From Halichondria panicea (lineage: Eukaryota; Porifera; Demospongiae; Suberitida; Halichondriidae), in NCBI RefSeq assembly GCF_963675165.1, contig NC_087383.1, positions 3,068,979 through 3,132,978 on the forward strand: DNA of 64,000 bases. Direction: 5' to 3'. The notes beneath the pieces were generated by a model that did no database searches, was not told the DNA's origin, and saw nothing but the letters and a program-made list of their open reading frames with translations. Below, in pieces: positions 1 to 10,262 of this stretch (positions are counted from its first letter, which is position 1; the number at the start of each line of letters is the position of its first letter). The position numbers and the translations under genes are program-made.

Positions 1-835
1 CAAGACGATATAATCGTCCAGGTAGTGGTCCACGTAGGGGATACCAATCTGGTGGAGGTGCCAGGCAAAAGCGTCGGCGACCGCACTGAAAATTTTGGGG
101 GCCGATCTGAGACCGAACGGCAGCATCGGGTCGATATAATTATGTGCTGCCGCGCCACTGAATTGCTTGGAGGACGCGGTCCTCTGGGTGGACTGGAATG
201 ATACGATAGGCAGAGGCTATGTCAGTTTTTGCCATGAGGGTTCCGATGCCCATGGCCGAGACTCGACGTGCAACGTCGTCGACAGAGGTGTAGGAAAGGG
301 AGCAGAGACGGGGGTCTATGCCGTCGTTGACACTCGCCCCGCGGGGGTATGAGAGGTCTGTTATGAGCCTCCACTTGCCGGTGTTGTGACCTTTAGGTGT
401 GAGACCCATGCGATTGACATGGGTGTGGGGTGGGACCTGGTCGAGGGAGAAAGGGCCGAGCATTCTGCCCAGGGATAGTTCTGATCGTAGATATTCGTCG
501 ATAACCTCGGGGTGTTGGGAGGCAGATGGCATATTCCCGGTGGCAGAGCGGAGGGGGTTAGCTCTACGGTGCCCTGTCCTGAAGCCCTCTGTTAACCCCT
601 TCAGGATGTATCGGGCAAACGCCCAGTCTGGATGGTGAGAGAGTGCTCTCTGCCACTGCGGGGCTATGAGGGGGGTCGTCACCCTATCGAGTGAGAGGGA
701 GGGTTCACAGGTCAGTGGTCTCGCCATGTCGAGGCATAGGAGATCGGCTGTGTACGGGTACATTTGGAGCCATTCTGTGGTTGCATGGGGTGTGCGTGAA
801 TAACGGCGTCTGTTAAGTTTGCATAATGCAATCAC
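1..835 (-). pseudogene. Reverse transcriptase of the retroelement, frameshifted and truncated by the window edge
   Basis: The open frame from 835 down to 140 encodes the fingers and palm part of a reverse transcriptase: WRLITDLSYP, SVNDGIDPRLCSL and AKTDIASAYRIIPVHPEDR are recognisable. It stops just after IQWRG at about 140. The expected continuation (PFGLRSAPKIFSAVADAF, then the catalytic YLDDYIVL at about 1-35) is present in another frame, so a frameshift near 140-150 breaks the gene. RNase H and anything downstream are outside the window. No clear ATG heads the frame, and it probably began as part of a gag-pol product or from a spliced RNA. The copy is likely inactive unless the shift is a sequencing error. 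Confidence 0.72.
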
Positions 836-1000
836 ACCCTGGGGTGGAATTATACTACTTCGCTATCCTAATAAATACATAGCATGCAAACCGAATGTAA
901 ATGAGGTGAACCTGAAACAAGTGATAAAATATTCATGAGGTAGACGTGAAACAAGTGATAGATAGGAGCCTACAACAAGTCAGTTCCTCCCCTGCGGGGG
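836..1000 (-). other. gag-pol spacer of the retroelement
   Basis: This 165 bp stretch lies between the gag stop (TAG at 1003-1001) and the RT frame. It has two near-identical short segments around a TCACTTGTTTCA motif (minus strand), one ending in a splice-acceptor-like TTTCAG, so pol could be reached by splicing. That is only an inference. Confidence 0.3.
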
Positions 1001-2513
1001 CTAGTATCGACGGAAACTGGGGCCCTGAAAGGGGCGTGGACCGGGGGACCAACGGGGACCAGGAGACCTGTCGCGACCGCCCTGGGGGTTGGTGCGGTGG
1101 CAATGAATGGCCCGATGGTTTCCTCTACACTCTCTGCAGGCGTGAGTGTAGCGGCATCGGTTGTCGGCCACCTTGCAAAGTCCTCTATTCCACCGGTAGC
1201 ATAGTTCCTGGGATTGGCGATGGGGGGGCTGTGTGGCCCGGCCCCATTGGGAGGGAAGTGGGTTGGGTGGGGGTGGGGGTGGATGGTATCCCGTGGAGGG
1301 GGGAGCACTCTGAGGGCTCAACGGGCACGAGGTGGCGACGTGGTCGTCCCTCAAGCACAGGTGGCAGCGGGGGATATCCCTTGCCCTTCCCGTGAAGGCC
1401 TCCTGGAAAAGACGGGGGTTCGGGATGGACCAGTTGAGGTCTGGGAGGGCCAGGGCCTCACGCCGGAAGGCACAGTCGTATGCGACCCACTGTGCTGATT
1501 GGTAGTTACGCTCACACCGGACGATCAGGGCCAAGTAGGCGAACAGTTCCGGAGCCTTCTCGGGAAAACGTTGGGCCAGGATCGCCGCCATCGTGGCAAA
1601 CTTCTCCACCCAGACAGATATGTCGGAGATGGCCAGCCTCGGGCGCCCAGTCGGGGCAGAGGGGTTGAGGTCTTCGCTGCTGATCTCGGACATCTCAATG
1701 AACTTGAGGGCTAGAATTTTTGCGGCGACAGTCGTCGACACTGTCGCTCCCGGGTTGTAAGGGCCTGGGGAGTGGAGGCCCGGTAGTACTGTGGCCGGGG
1801 GATGGAGGGCAGCCGCGGCCAATATGTCCAGACCAGACGTTGGAGGAGTGAAGAGGGGGAGCGCCCCTGCAGCCGTCCCTGTAACGGGGAAAGAGTGAGT
1901 GGGCTAGTGTATACGTGCCCCAGCGGGGAGCAGTGGTGGCTGGCCCAGGCGGGGCCTGGCTCTCAGTAGGTGTGGTGTAGCTACCCCGGCGGGGTGGGAG
2001 TGGCCCGGGCGGGGCTACGTAGCTAGTGTATCTGGCCCAGGTGGGGCGTGGTATAGCGATCCCCGGTGGGGGATATATGTCGATGCCCGGGCGGGGGATG
2101 GGTTGGCCCGGGTTCCTGCTGGGGATGGGTTGGCCACAAGCGGGGCTGACTTGGCCCAAGCGGGGATGGTGAGCTGGGAGTGGCCCGGGCGGGGCTAGCC
2201 CGGCGGGGAGTGGGTTGGGCCCGAGCGGGGCTGTGGGTAGGTGGTCCCCGGCGGGGGACCGGGTGGGCCTGCTGAAGGGCTGGGCCCAAGCAGGCTGAAG
2301 GTGTGACCCCTAGCGGGGGCCCGGGGGGCTTCCCCTACCACATACCACATTACGGATCAATCACTCACCGGATACTGGGGGTAGAGTGACCGGAGGTGGG
2401 GGCTCTATCCGGAGGACAGGGGGGTCCGGTGGTGTCCCGACGTATGTGGCCTCAATCCACGCCAGTTGCTCGGGGGAGAACGGCGGTCGAGGAGCTCCGG
2501 AGCCGGTGGCCAT
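1001..2513 (-). CDS. gag-like nucleocapsid protein with a probable intron
   Basis: Proposed exons on the minus strand are 2513-2369 and 1878-1001. The first starts at ATG (MATGSGAPRPPFSPEQLAWI) and ends TCCG before GTGAGTG. The second begins after CCCCGTTACAG. Both borders are phase 1, and the join gives 340 residues with no stop. The C-terminal half has nucleic-acid-binding cysteine/histidine clusters: CHLCLRDDHVATSC and a longer one beginning CYRWNRGLCKVADNRC and ending in RGNHRAIHC. These are typical of retroelement gag proteins that coat element RNA. The central part is helical without other known motifs, and the end is rich in Pro, Arg and Gly. If unspliced, the first frame stops at TGA within the intron and the second lacks an ATG, which supports splicing. 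The alternative is decay of an originally continuous frame. Confidence 0.55.
1905..2310. repeat. GC-rich minisatellite inside the gag-like intron
   Basis: Irregular tandem units of roughly 20-35 bp are built around GCCCGGGCGGGG or GCCCAAGCGGGG cores separated by short variable linkers such as GAGTGG or TATCTG. The array lies inside the proposed intron 1879-2368. The long open frames across it are low-complexity Pro/Arg/Thr translations of the repeat and are not taken as genes. Confidence 0.75.
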
Positions 2514-2527
2514 TGCAGGACAGAAAC

Positions 2528-2635
2528 TGGTGGGGTTGAGATGGTAGAACTGGTGGGTTGAGAGTAGAACTGGTGGGGTTGAGATGGTAGAACTGGTGTG
2601 GTTGAGAGGTAGAGCTGGTGAGGTTGACACGGTAG
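2528..2635. repeat. Short tandem repeat in the retroelement leader
   Basis: About four imperfect units of 22-30 bp (GAACTGGTGGGGTTGAGATG) lie just upstream of the gag start on the minus strand, in the 5' untranslated or LTR part of the element. Confidence 0.7.
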
Positions 2636-2811
2636 GAAGAGGGTATGATGAACTCAAGAGTTGAGCCTCAGTCACTAGCACTGTACTCGGGAGAAGTATT
2701 ACACGTGTAAGAGAGTAGGTCACGCATGCGCGATGTACGGGGCCAAGCCCAAGCACCTCTACAGCCGAGGTAAGGCCGCGGTTGTGAGGCTTCACGTTAA
2801 CTACGTTTAAC

Positions 2812-2910
2812 TACATTTTTTTGCAAGTCATGCAAAAACAACAACACGCCCAATATAATTATTTCAGAGAGATCTAGAGCTAGCTGCAAGGCACAGATTT
2901 ATTTGCTGGA
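2812..2910 (+). promoter_or_regulatory. Upstream segment of the first NLR gene, conserved with the second copy
   Basis: The roughly 95 bp before the start codon match 16631-16712 upstream of the paralogue closely, including TTTTTTGCAAGTCATGC and AGAGATCTAGAGCTAGCTGC. Retention in both copies marks it as 5' UTR or core promoter, though recent duplication alone could explain it. Upstream of 2812 the retroelement replaces whatever the ancestral copy had. Confidence 0.4.
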
Positions 2911-5876
2911 ATGGCCACTAAAGAGCAGAACCAAGGTATAAAGACTGCCATGTTTCCTATAAAGGATAAACCCAATGATTGCTAAAGCATAAAACCCTCA
3001 TTGGTGATTGCTAACCTTGTGTGCTTCCTATCTATTTTCAGAGCTCACAATTGACGATCTGAAGACAGAAATGAAACTGACTGATGAGCAGCTCAATACA
3101 GCAATAAAGGAACCAGATCTACCCGAGTTAGCAGCATGTTTCGACAATGTTAACAACGGCTATCTTGAAAAACTGGGGCTCTTACCTGGAGAACAAACTG
3201 ACGTGAGGACTAGAGCATTTCTAGAAGGCACTGTGGCAGGAATGTTGCTGGCTTTGAAATGTTGGATACTGATTAACAGACTAAACGCCACTTTCCGAGC
3301 TCTGCTACTCATCATACTCTCCCTGCTCAAAGAAAACGTTGCTGTTCGAGTGTGCAAGTACTTGTCTGACAAATGTGAGTCTGTCATGTGAGAGTGTGGT
3401 TAGTGTGGTCATTGTGGTACCATACGTTGTGGGAGTGATTGCAACCAAATAAGGGACTGTCCACTTAATTGCTATTGTTACACATACAATTCTCTATTAA
3501 CTATCACCAGGAATGGTACTCACCTATTGTTTTGTTTCCCCAGACTCCACCACCTCGTGTCCTCCCTCCCGAGAGAGGGTCTTGCTGAACCACAAGCTGT
3601 CCTTGTACAGGGACTACCTACAAAGTCGCTACAGAATGCAAGTATCCACATCAGCCACACAATGGCCTCCCGTCCCAACAAAGACAATTTTCAAACTAGC
3701 CATGATTCAGAAGGAGGAAATACAGAGAGGAAGAATCGACGATGAATTTGTTAGGCTAACAATTACGGGGAAAATTGACGATATTTTACTTCAAAAAACT
3801 CCGGTTAACTTAACTAACATTTTCCCTGAGATTGAGGATACACGAAACTTTGTGTTGATTGAAGGAGCTCCCGGCTCTGGCAAGAGCACCCTTGCTCTAC
3901 ACATCTGTCAGGAGTGGGCAAAGGGGAAACTGTTCCAACAGTTCGATATTGCAATCCTGGTGAGACTGAGAGATCCCCTCGTTAGAGAAGCAAAAACAAT
4001 AGAAGATCTTCTCCCTTGTAGGAATTCAACACTGGCATGCCAAATAGAGGCAACAATTTCAGGGACTGATGGCAAAGGTGTACTGTGGGTGCTGGACGGA
4101 TGGGACGAACTTCCTTCTGACCTCCCTAGACACTCAATCATTAACAAACTAATTCAACCAGACATGTCACAAAAAGGAGCCCTACACGAATCAGCTGTGA
4201 TTGTAACATCTCGACCGTTATCTTCGGCTGAGCTCCACCCACTAGTCTCGTCCAGGGTGGAAGTGTTGGGGTTCAATCCACATGAACTAGAACAGTATTT
4301 CACTGAGTGTCTGAAAGGTGACTCACAAGCTGTGCAGACTCTACTGGAGAGAATTCGAGAGAACCCAGTGGTAGAAGGTAGCTGCTACCTCCCCCTCAAT
4401 GCTTCCATTGTCGTTAATTGCTTCCTTTCTGACAACCACTCCCTCCCAACATCCAACCACGGGATATTCACATCAATTGTCCAGAGCTCTCTCAAGAGAT
4501 ACCTCCAGGAGAAGTTGGGGAAGACCACTCCAGTGGGAGACATCACATCCCCAGACTCACTGCCCTCGGAAATCAGTACGCAGACCGTACAAATGTGTCA
4601 ACTTGCATATCATGGGATCGAAAAAAACAAAGCGACATTTACTGACGGTGATTTGGCCGCTCTTTGCATTACGAATGACATTTCAAACGTTGGATTATTA
4701 CAAACTGTTCCCAGTATCATTAGCGATGGTCATTTGGTTTACTACTGCTTTCTCCACCTGTCTATTCAAGAGCTACTAGCAGCAATCCACATCTCTCTCA
4801 TGTCTCCCAAGCAACAAATCTCTGTATTCCAGAAGCTCTTTGGGAATCCTCGATTCAGTGCAGTCTTCCAGTTTTATGCTGGTATCACCAAACTGAGTAC
4901 AAGTAGACCAATCCTCAGCAAGCTACCTCGATTCTTGTGTCCAGTTCCAGCCACTATTTTTGATCTGGTCAGAAAGGTTGTCAAAACTGAGAAAGGGAAG
5001 TATGGTGAGCAGCCCCTTTTGTTGTCCCTCATCAATTGTTTGTACGAAGCTGAAGACTCGCGACTGTGTGTGTTTGTGGATAATCTTCTTAATCACAATC
5101 TAGATCTTGATCGCACTACAATGAATCCTATCGACTGCCTCTCTGTTGGATATTTTGCATCAGTTTGTTCCAATAGCAGTAATGGATTCACACTTAGCCT
5201 CAGCAATTGCTCTATTGGTGACCAAGGCTGCAAATTTCTGGCCCGAGGACTCTCCAAGTGTCCCAACTCTAATAATGATATTCCTACAGAAGGGATACAC
5301 ATCGCTGAGATTATCGAGAACACTAGTTCAATATCTAAATTGGTTTTGTCTAATAATGCCATTGGTAACAGTGGACTTTGCACACTCTGTGAGGCCTTGT
5401 CAACTAACACATCATTAAAGATCCTGGACCTGGACTATTGCTCACTAACAATATCAGACGACAATGGAGCTGCCCTCTATCAACTTCTGAATACAAACAA
5501 TTCCCTCGAATATCTTGATTTGTCTGGTAACACAGTGACTAGCTGTCGTCACATTGCTGCTGGACTTGCAGTCAATAAGAGTCTGAGAATATTGGACTTG
5601 AGTTACTGTAAACTGACTGATCAGAGTATCGAGGAGCTATCAACTGGACTGATCAACAAGATTGAAACACTGCACATTAGGGGTAATGGCTCAATAACAG
5701 AAGATGGAATGAAGACGCTTGCCAGACATCTAACCACCCACTGCTCTGAACTGACATGGTTGTACATACCCAAACACCTAAGATCCTGTATCAAGACAGT
5801 ATTCATAGACGCTAACAAAGAGAGGAAGAGAAATGGACTACCCAAGATTTTTGTGCTTACAATATTGTCGTTATAA
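2911..5876 (+). CDS. NLR receptor 1 (Death-fold, NACHT, LRR)
   Basis: Exons 2911-2935, 3042-3374 and 3544-5876 join in phase 1 at both introns (GT/AG) to give 896 residues. Exon 1 encodes only MATKEQNQ and the first base of the next codon. Exon 2 encodes a death-fold domain (about residues 9-119, YLEKLGLLPGEQTDVRTR in modified form). The large exon holds the NACHT NTPase: Walker A GAPGSGKST (about 227-235) and Walker B VLWVLDGWDEL (about 298-308). A helical region with HLSIQELLAAIHI follows, then leucine-rich repeats (about 675-870, LEYLDLSGN, LRILDLSYC). Such proteins are cytosolic pattern-recognition or death-signalling receptors that oligomerise through NACHT. A second possible acceptor at 3510 would create a stop, so 3543 is preferred. 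A near-identical paralogue lies 13.8 kb downstream. The LRR part is two units shorter than in that copy. Confidence 0.9.
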
Positions 5877-6473
5877 TATCAATGACAATTTGAGAAAAGT
5901 ACTATTAATAATAGTATAATTACTATAATAGTATGTTAGAACATTAGGTCGTTAATAACGTGTCAATAGTACATGCAGATGATATAAATAATTCATGCAC
6001 TGCTGTGAATAGTCAATGAATACATGCACTTTGCTAATGGCAAATCCAATTTAACGCTCTGTTGATTATTGTTCATGAGAAAGATGAGCAGATTAACGTT
6101 CACTTTGGCCCTTCCAAACATCTTCATGATTGCCAGGCCCTCATATTGCAGCTGAAGGAGGTCCTGTGTGGGGAGAAGAGAGGGCAGTGAAACACTTCAA
6201 CTAGTATAAGACAAAGAATGCATGTATTTGTAAGACAAATGAATACATGTACTAACCGTACAAGCATACCAACACTATACCTGACACAAGGCAGTAAACT
6301 TCTTGAACACTTTACGTGCCTACCATCTACCTGTACACACACCCTCACCTGGAGGACCAGCTCCACCTTCTCTATCTGCCTGATGTGATCTCAAACACAA
6401 CATTTCCGAACCTGAACCTGGACGAGTAAGAAATAATGTTCACATAATTATAGCATAACGTTGCACATAAGAT
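5877..6473. other. AT-rich intergenic DNA with one exon-like block
   Basis: The NLR 3' flank (5880-6050) is AT-rich with short inverted TACTATTAATAATAGTA-like runs and no clear gene. On the minus strand 6165-6050 holds an exon-like block (LQLQYEGLAIMKMFGRAKVN) after an acceptor CCCACACAG. The same block ends in a stop codon in the second copy at 20490-20625. Confidence 0.5.
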
Positions 6474-6713
6474 CAAGGCCGTAGCAAGCGGTCAGGCTGG
6501 TCAGGTTTTGGCCTAACCACTTTTTGCAGCTGGGTAGGTAATAGCGTAAATATTGTAAGTGATAATGCGCATGCTGTTTTGGTGAGGAAAAGTGATGACC
6601 TTTTTCCTAGGTAAAAAATTCACCACTGTATGCAAAGTTCCAATAGTAGAAAAACAGTTGACCTTTAATTGTTAGTTGGCCTGACCACTTTAAAGTTGCT
6701 TGCTACGCCCCTG
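6474..6713. mobile_element. hAT-type MITE, copy 1
   Basis: A 240 bp element has imperfect inverted ends: left CAAGGCCGTAGCAAGCGGTC, right (reverse complement) CAGGGGCGTAGCAAGC followed by TTTAAAGTGGTCAGGC. CAGGGGCG-type ends are usual for hAT elements. The flanks CATAAGAT and CATGAAGAT resemble an 8 bp target duplication with one inserted base. No coding capacity. The copy at 20942-21181 shares the flanks, so it came by segmental duplication, not by new insertion. Confidence 0.6.
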
Positions 6714-7249
6714 CATGAAGATTGGGGCATAAAAATAAGTTAATAGCCTCACACTGGAGGAATTGTTAAAGTCTAGATTAGTAGTAGAGTCTGAGCTTCA
6801 GTCAAACAGTGGACAAAGTACGTACCAGAGCAATTAATGGCACATGTGATGATGATCATGTTGTTTAATAGAAGTATGCTAGTATAACGGCTACTCAAGT
6901 ATACGGAGACTCACAGAGTGGGTGGAGCATATCTCCATGAACGCCGATGTATGGATGATTGGCTTGGTCACGTCAGAGTACTTGTTGATACCCAGCCTTC
7001 TGTCCAGGGGGTCCACTGTTGATGCTCGCAAGAACTCTCTGTGGGGGGTACAATGAGTGTATGTATATTCATACCCTCTGCATGGCAACAAAAATAGCTA
7101 ATGTGCAATTTAGATCATACAATACTTTAGTAGAAGGTAGTGCCTTCTTGAGCTCTTCCTCCATCACAAGTCTCTCTTGAACAGCAGACTGGGTAATAGA
7201 TTGCATGGTGGTCATGTACACACACACAGGTATACAGATACAACCATCA

Positions 7250-7780
7250 CAACATCGTGGTAGTGGTACAGTAGTTATAATAAAGGTACAGTAGACTCTC
7301 GCTATTCCGACTCTCTGAATACGGCCTGAAATGTGGCCAACTCGCTATTCTGTATACTTGCTGCCCCAAACTAGTAATTTTATACGTATACATTTTGGGT
7401 GTGGTTTAGCAGAAAAACTGTGTGTGGGGGGAGTGGTTGGGGTGTACAATGAGAGGTAGGAAGCGGGATGCTCATGAACACTACAATGAAAGTTATAAAA
7501 AAGGTAAACCGTTTTGTGAGCAAACACAGCTGTGGGATTACATTGTAATAGAGAGGAAATGATTTATTATCTTTATTTATTATCCTTGAGACAAAACCGC
7601 AAAATTAGTCATTAATATTCGAGGTAGGTTTATTTTAAGCTGCGGCTATTTTCTGAAATGCAAACTACCGCGCTCTTCTGGCCAAGTTGCACTGTCCCAA
7701 GGGTGGCCGGATTAACGAGAGTCTACTGTACATGTATTAATTATACAGTATTCACCGAGTGTATACATGTACATGCTAAA
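7250..7780. repeat. Duplicated non-coding block shared with 24035-24545
   Basis: It begins near GGTACAGTAGACTCTCGCTA and is almost identical to 24050-24545. It ends with GGCCGGATTAACGAGAGTCTACTGTACATG, the inverse of the beginning (GTACAGTAGACTCTCG against CGAGAGTCTACTGTAC). So it is probably a TIR element of about 440 bp (7288-7733). Open frames of 60-65 codons inside are not supported as genes. Confidence 0.5.
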
Positions 7781-8400
7781 CTCACATCTGCCTTGCTGTT
7801 GGCCAGTTCCAATTCTCTCACCAGCTCAGCCATGACACCTGGGTCCATGATTTGAGACCTCTCGAGCAGCTTCTCCTCCAACTCCCTCAGCAGGTCATCC
7901 TCTAGACATCAAATGGTCTCACTCTTCTCCTCAACCTGACAGGGGAACATCAATAAGTTGCTGCCAGGTGGAGAATACTCGACATACAATAGTGACGTGC
8001 ATGTACACTCAACTACAGAAAATCTGGCAATAAAATTTAACGGTATTCTCCCACTTTGAGATAAAGGTCAGCTTAAAGTTGGACTGTAGGTTAGGTATTA
8101 AATAGGCATCTGCTATCAGGGTTGTTGCAATAACTATTATAAAGAGATAGTACGTACGTGTAATCACACAGTACACCATCAGACCGGCTATTCAGAGCAT
8201 AGATCATACAGTATATACATGATCAATTGCTAAATGCTCTGAAATGCAGCTCACTAGCAAAAAAGTAATACCTAGCAAATACGGTAGTAGATCTATTTAA
8301 GGCCACTAAACACTGCACATGTGTATCTCTCACCTCTGTGGGTGGTATAGGAACGAGGGAGGCCCTCTGATACTGTCTAGAGGACTGGATTTCTTCTCAC

Positions 8401-9075
8401 TGCCAATCTAGGAGGTATGAAAACAAAATATGCATTTGGTAAAATCTACTCTCAAACAACATTGCACATTGACCATTCCTCCTCTCACCTCCTGCTCGTT
8501 CAGGAACATCATGAACCTTTGAAGTACTCGTCACATGATCTTGAAGCAAAAAGATACGGACTTGGTTGAGGATTTGAGTGAGGATAAAGTGAGAGAGGAG
8601 GTTGTGGGGGAGGGGCCTCAGACCAGGGCTGGTGGGACGTAGTGTCACGTGAGAGAAGACTCGGACACATGGTCCTCCGTCTGGACAGCTGCTGTGAGGA
8701 GAATGAGAATTGTAAGGCACTGGAATTGAACTGTGCACAAGCACGAAATACATGCACTATTTTATTCGTACCACATAACTAACTAAAAATGCTCACCAAT
8801 AAAACACCACACACCACTTGGTGTACAACATTTTAACGAATCTAAAAGTATACAAATGAACTTCTGCTCCTCTAGACAACCTGCCCAACCCTCCACATAC
8901 ACACTGGCTGGATCATGCATAAAGAAAATGGCATCTATTTTCACAGCGTTTGACCATCAAACGTATCAGAGAATAATCTCACGCCCATATTGCTGATTTG
9001 CTTGAAATGCCCACCACCATCTTAGCAATGTACCAGCAAGGGGCTTTTGTTGTGAGCATCAATGGTAGGCCATGG
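8401..9075. repeat. Segment shared with 13424-14011 and 24806-25115
   Basis: Three copies of this segment exist in the window. On the minus strand 8535-8490 corresponds to the EFR3-like exon end seen intact at 13480-13424, but is altered here. On the plus strand 8990-9075 has the start of a transposon-like reading frame (MYQQGAFVVSINGRPW), cut off by a solo LTR at 9076. No intact gene is seen. Confidence 0.45.
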
Positions 9076-9485
9076 TGTTGAGCTCTTATCTTGGTGTAGA
9101 GGGATTCTAGACAGGCTAGACAAATTAGCTAGAGACAGGCTCCTAGCTATAGGCAATAACAACTAGTTATAGACAAATTGACTTCACAGTGTAGCTTAAC
9201 CAAATTCTTAGATCGAGGAGCAAAACATCAACTGACAATACAGGGTAAAACGAAGTTAAAGTGAAGTGAGGCAAAAAAAGGTAAACAAAACCTTATATAC
9301 GTGGAGCAGGGCCCCAGAGGCTCGCACAACAACAAAGGGAGGAAGTGGAGCACTAACAATGAGGATTGTTAGAAAAGAGTATGATATCAACATCAACATC
9401 AAATCATGGTTAAGGTAGTAGTAAATATTACATAACGTAAGGTGTTAATAAGGTTCTAATAAATGAGGTACATTGAGCGTGAACA
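9076..9485. mobile_element. Solo LTR with 5 bp target-site duplication
   Basis: A 410 bp insertion starts TGTTGAGC and ends GTGAACA, the TG...CA ends expected of an LTR, and is flanked on both sides by CATGG (9071-9075 and 9486-9490). The paralogous sites at about 14007-14015 and 25107-25115 have a single CATGG with no insert, so the empty site is seen directly. A possible TATA-like CTTATATACG lies near 9290 and AATAAA near 9459. No internal retroelement genes remain, which indicates LTR-LTR recombination. Confidence 0.8.
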
Positions 9486-10100
9486 CATGGCATTCAGTTG
9501 CTATTGATGAAATGCAGGTACTCTCTGATAAGAAGATCTTAATTGGACTGTTTGTGTCTGAAATGAGAGGCTTACTACAACTTCATATCAGCTAAAGCCT
9601 ACAAGGTGTTAGGGCCTTCTGAAAATATGATTTCTTCTACCAACTCGATCAAAACTATGTAAGAAACAATTTTACTTTTCCCTAGTGAGATCTCAGCTCT
9701 CTCAACTCTGGCGACCAATTACTGCTCAAATACATTTATTCTTAAAGTGATTGAGCTCACCTTTGGTAGCGCTGACTTATCACAGCTGTTGGTCCAATTC
9801 TCCAGAACTCTGAGCTTCCCCTCAAGATGCAACTGCAAGTGACAGAAGATTTAAGTTGAGGTTGAGAAAAGAGTTTCATGCAATAAAGTTAGAAGACACT
9901 GAATAAACAGATTACCAGATAAAGTACAGCATAATTATGTTCTGGACAGGAAATTGTCCGGGTATAGTTGGAACAGATTTTTATAGCGCATGCGAAGTGT
10001 CCGGGAATAAGCATGCAGCTGCATACGAGTGAGCTAAGTTTAATAGAACAAGGTACAACTGAATAGTTGCACTAGCTATCTAAAACTAGTTACACAGAGA
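9486..10100. repeat. Rest of the duplicated segment, with an isolated exon-like block
   Basis: Similar to 14013-14440. On the minus strand 9840-9760 holds an exon-like block (LHLEGKLRVLENWTNSCDKS) between a CAG acceptor and a GTGAGC donor, as at 14345-14270. 9960-10085 is a low-copy repeat with GCATGCAGCTGCAT and TAGCTATCTAAAACTAG, found again at 10890-10980. Confidence 0.45.
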
Positions 10101-10104
10101 AAAA

Positions 10105-10262
10105 AAATGTGCTGATTTAGCACAGAAAACCGTGCTAAACGAATGTCTCCAGTTTTAGCACGTTTGCACATGACTGTGCTAAACAACCTGATATGCTAAA
10201 CCAGCACATGTGCTGAATTCTAATGTGCTGAAACAGTGTGCTGATTGTATTGTGCTAAATCA
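10105..10262. repeat. GTGCTAAA/TTTAGCAC palindromic cluster, copy 1
   Basis: At least eight copies of GTGCTAAA, GTGCTGA or their inverse TTTAGCAC lie within 160 bp, able to fold into several alternative hairpins. A 20 bp stretch (GCTGATTGTATTGTGCTAAA) is identical to the cluster at 44935-45125. Confidence 0.6.

Larger units (their letters stand above)
1..2811 (-). mobile_element. DIRS-like or LTR-type retrotransposon, 5' portion
   Basis: Read on the minus strand this segment carries, in order, a repeat-rich leader, a gag-like gene with zinc knuckles, a short spacer and a reverse transcriptase that runs off the window start. The RT wording (long N-terminal region, SVNDGID, MAKTDIASAYR, YLDDYIVL) resembles DIRS/Ngaro-type tyrosine-recombinase elements more than classic Ty3 elements. 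No recombinase or integrase is visible because the 3' half lies outside. The right limit is set where similarity to the sequence upstream of the second NLR gene resumes, near position 2812, so it is a homology breakpoint and not a proven terminus. Base composition is clearly more GC-rich than the flanking DNA, which suggests a fairly recent insertion. A gypsy-type element is the main alternative. Confidence 0.7.
6050..8400 (-). pseudogene. Decayed exons of an unidentified coiled-coil gene, copy 1
   Basis: Reading the minus strand downwards, exon-like blocks with splice-type borders are seen. One near 8390-8335 ends QYQRASLVPIPPTE. At 7935-7786 is a 150 bp, phase-0, Glu/Leu-rich coiled coil (DDLLRELEEKLLERSQIMD). 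A truncated block sits at 7215-7135 (SAVQERLV part), another at 7040-6905 (REFLRASTVDPLDRRLGI), and the last is the LQLQYEGLAIMKMF block near 6165. The coiled-coil exon has an in-frame TGA here that reads CAA in the second copy, so this copy is dead. A MITE and other repeats separate the blocks. The parent gene is not recognised: the heptad-like Glu/Leu pattern says only coiled coil. The set is repeated at 20490-24708. Confidence 0.45.

Noticed and set aside
1695-2289. Overlapping Pro/Arg-rich frames on the minus strand
   Set aside because: Translations of the GC-rich minisatellite, which lies in a probable intron. No conserved domain.
3511-3543. Alternative splice acceptor CACCAG at 3510 for the large NLR exon
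   Set aside because: Using it after the phase-1 donor creates an immediate stop codon. The acceptor at 3543 keeps the frame.
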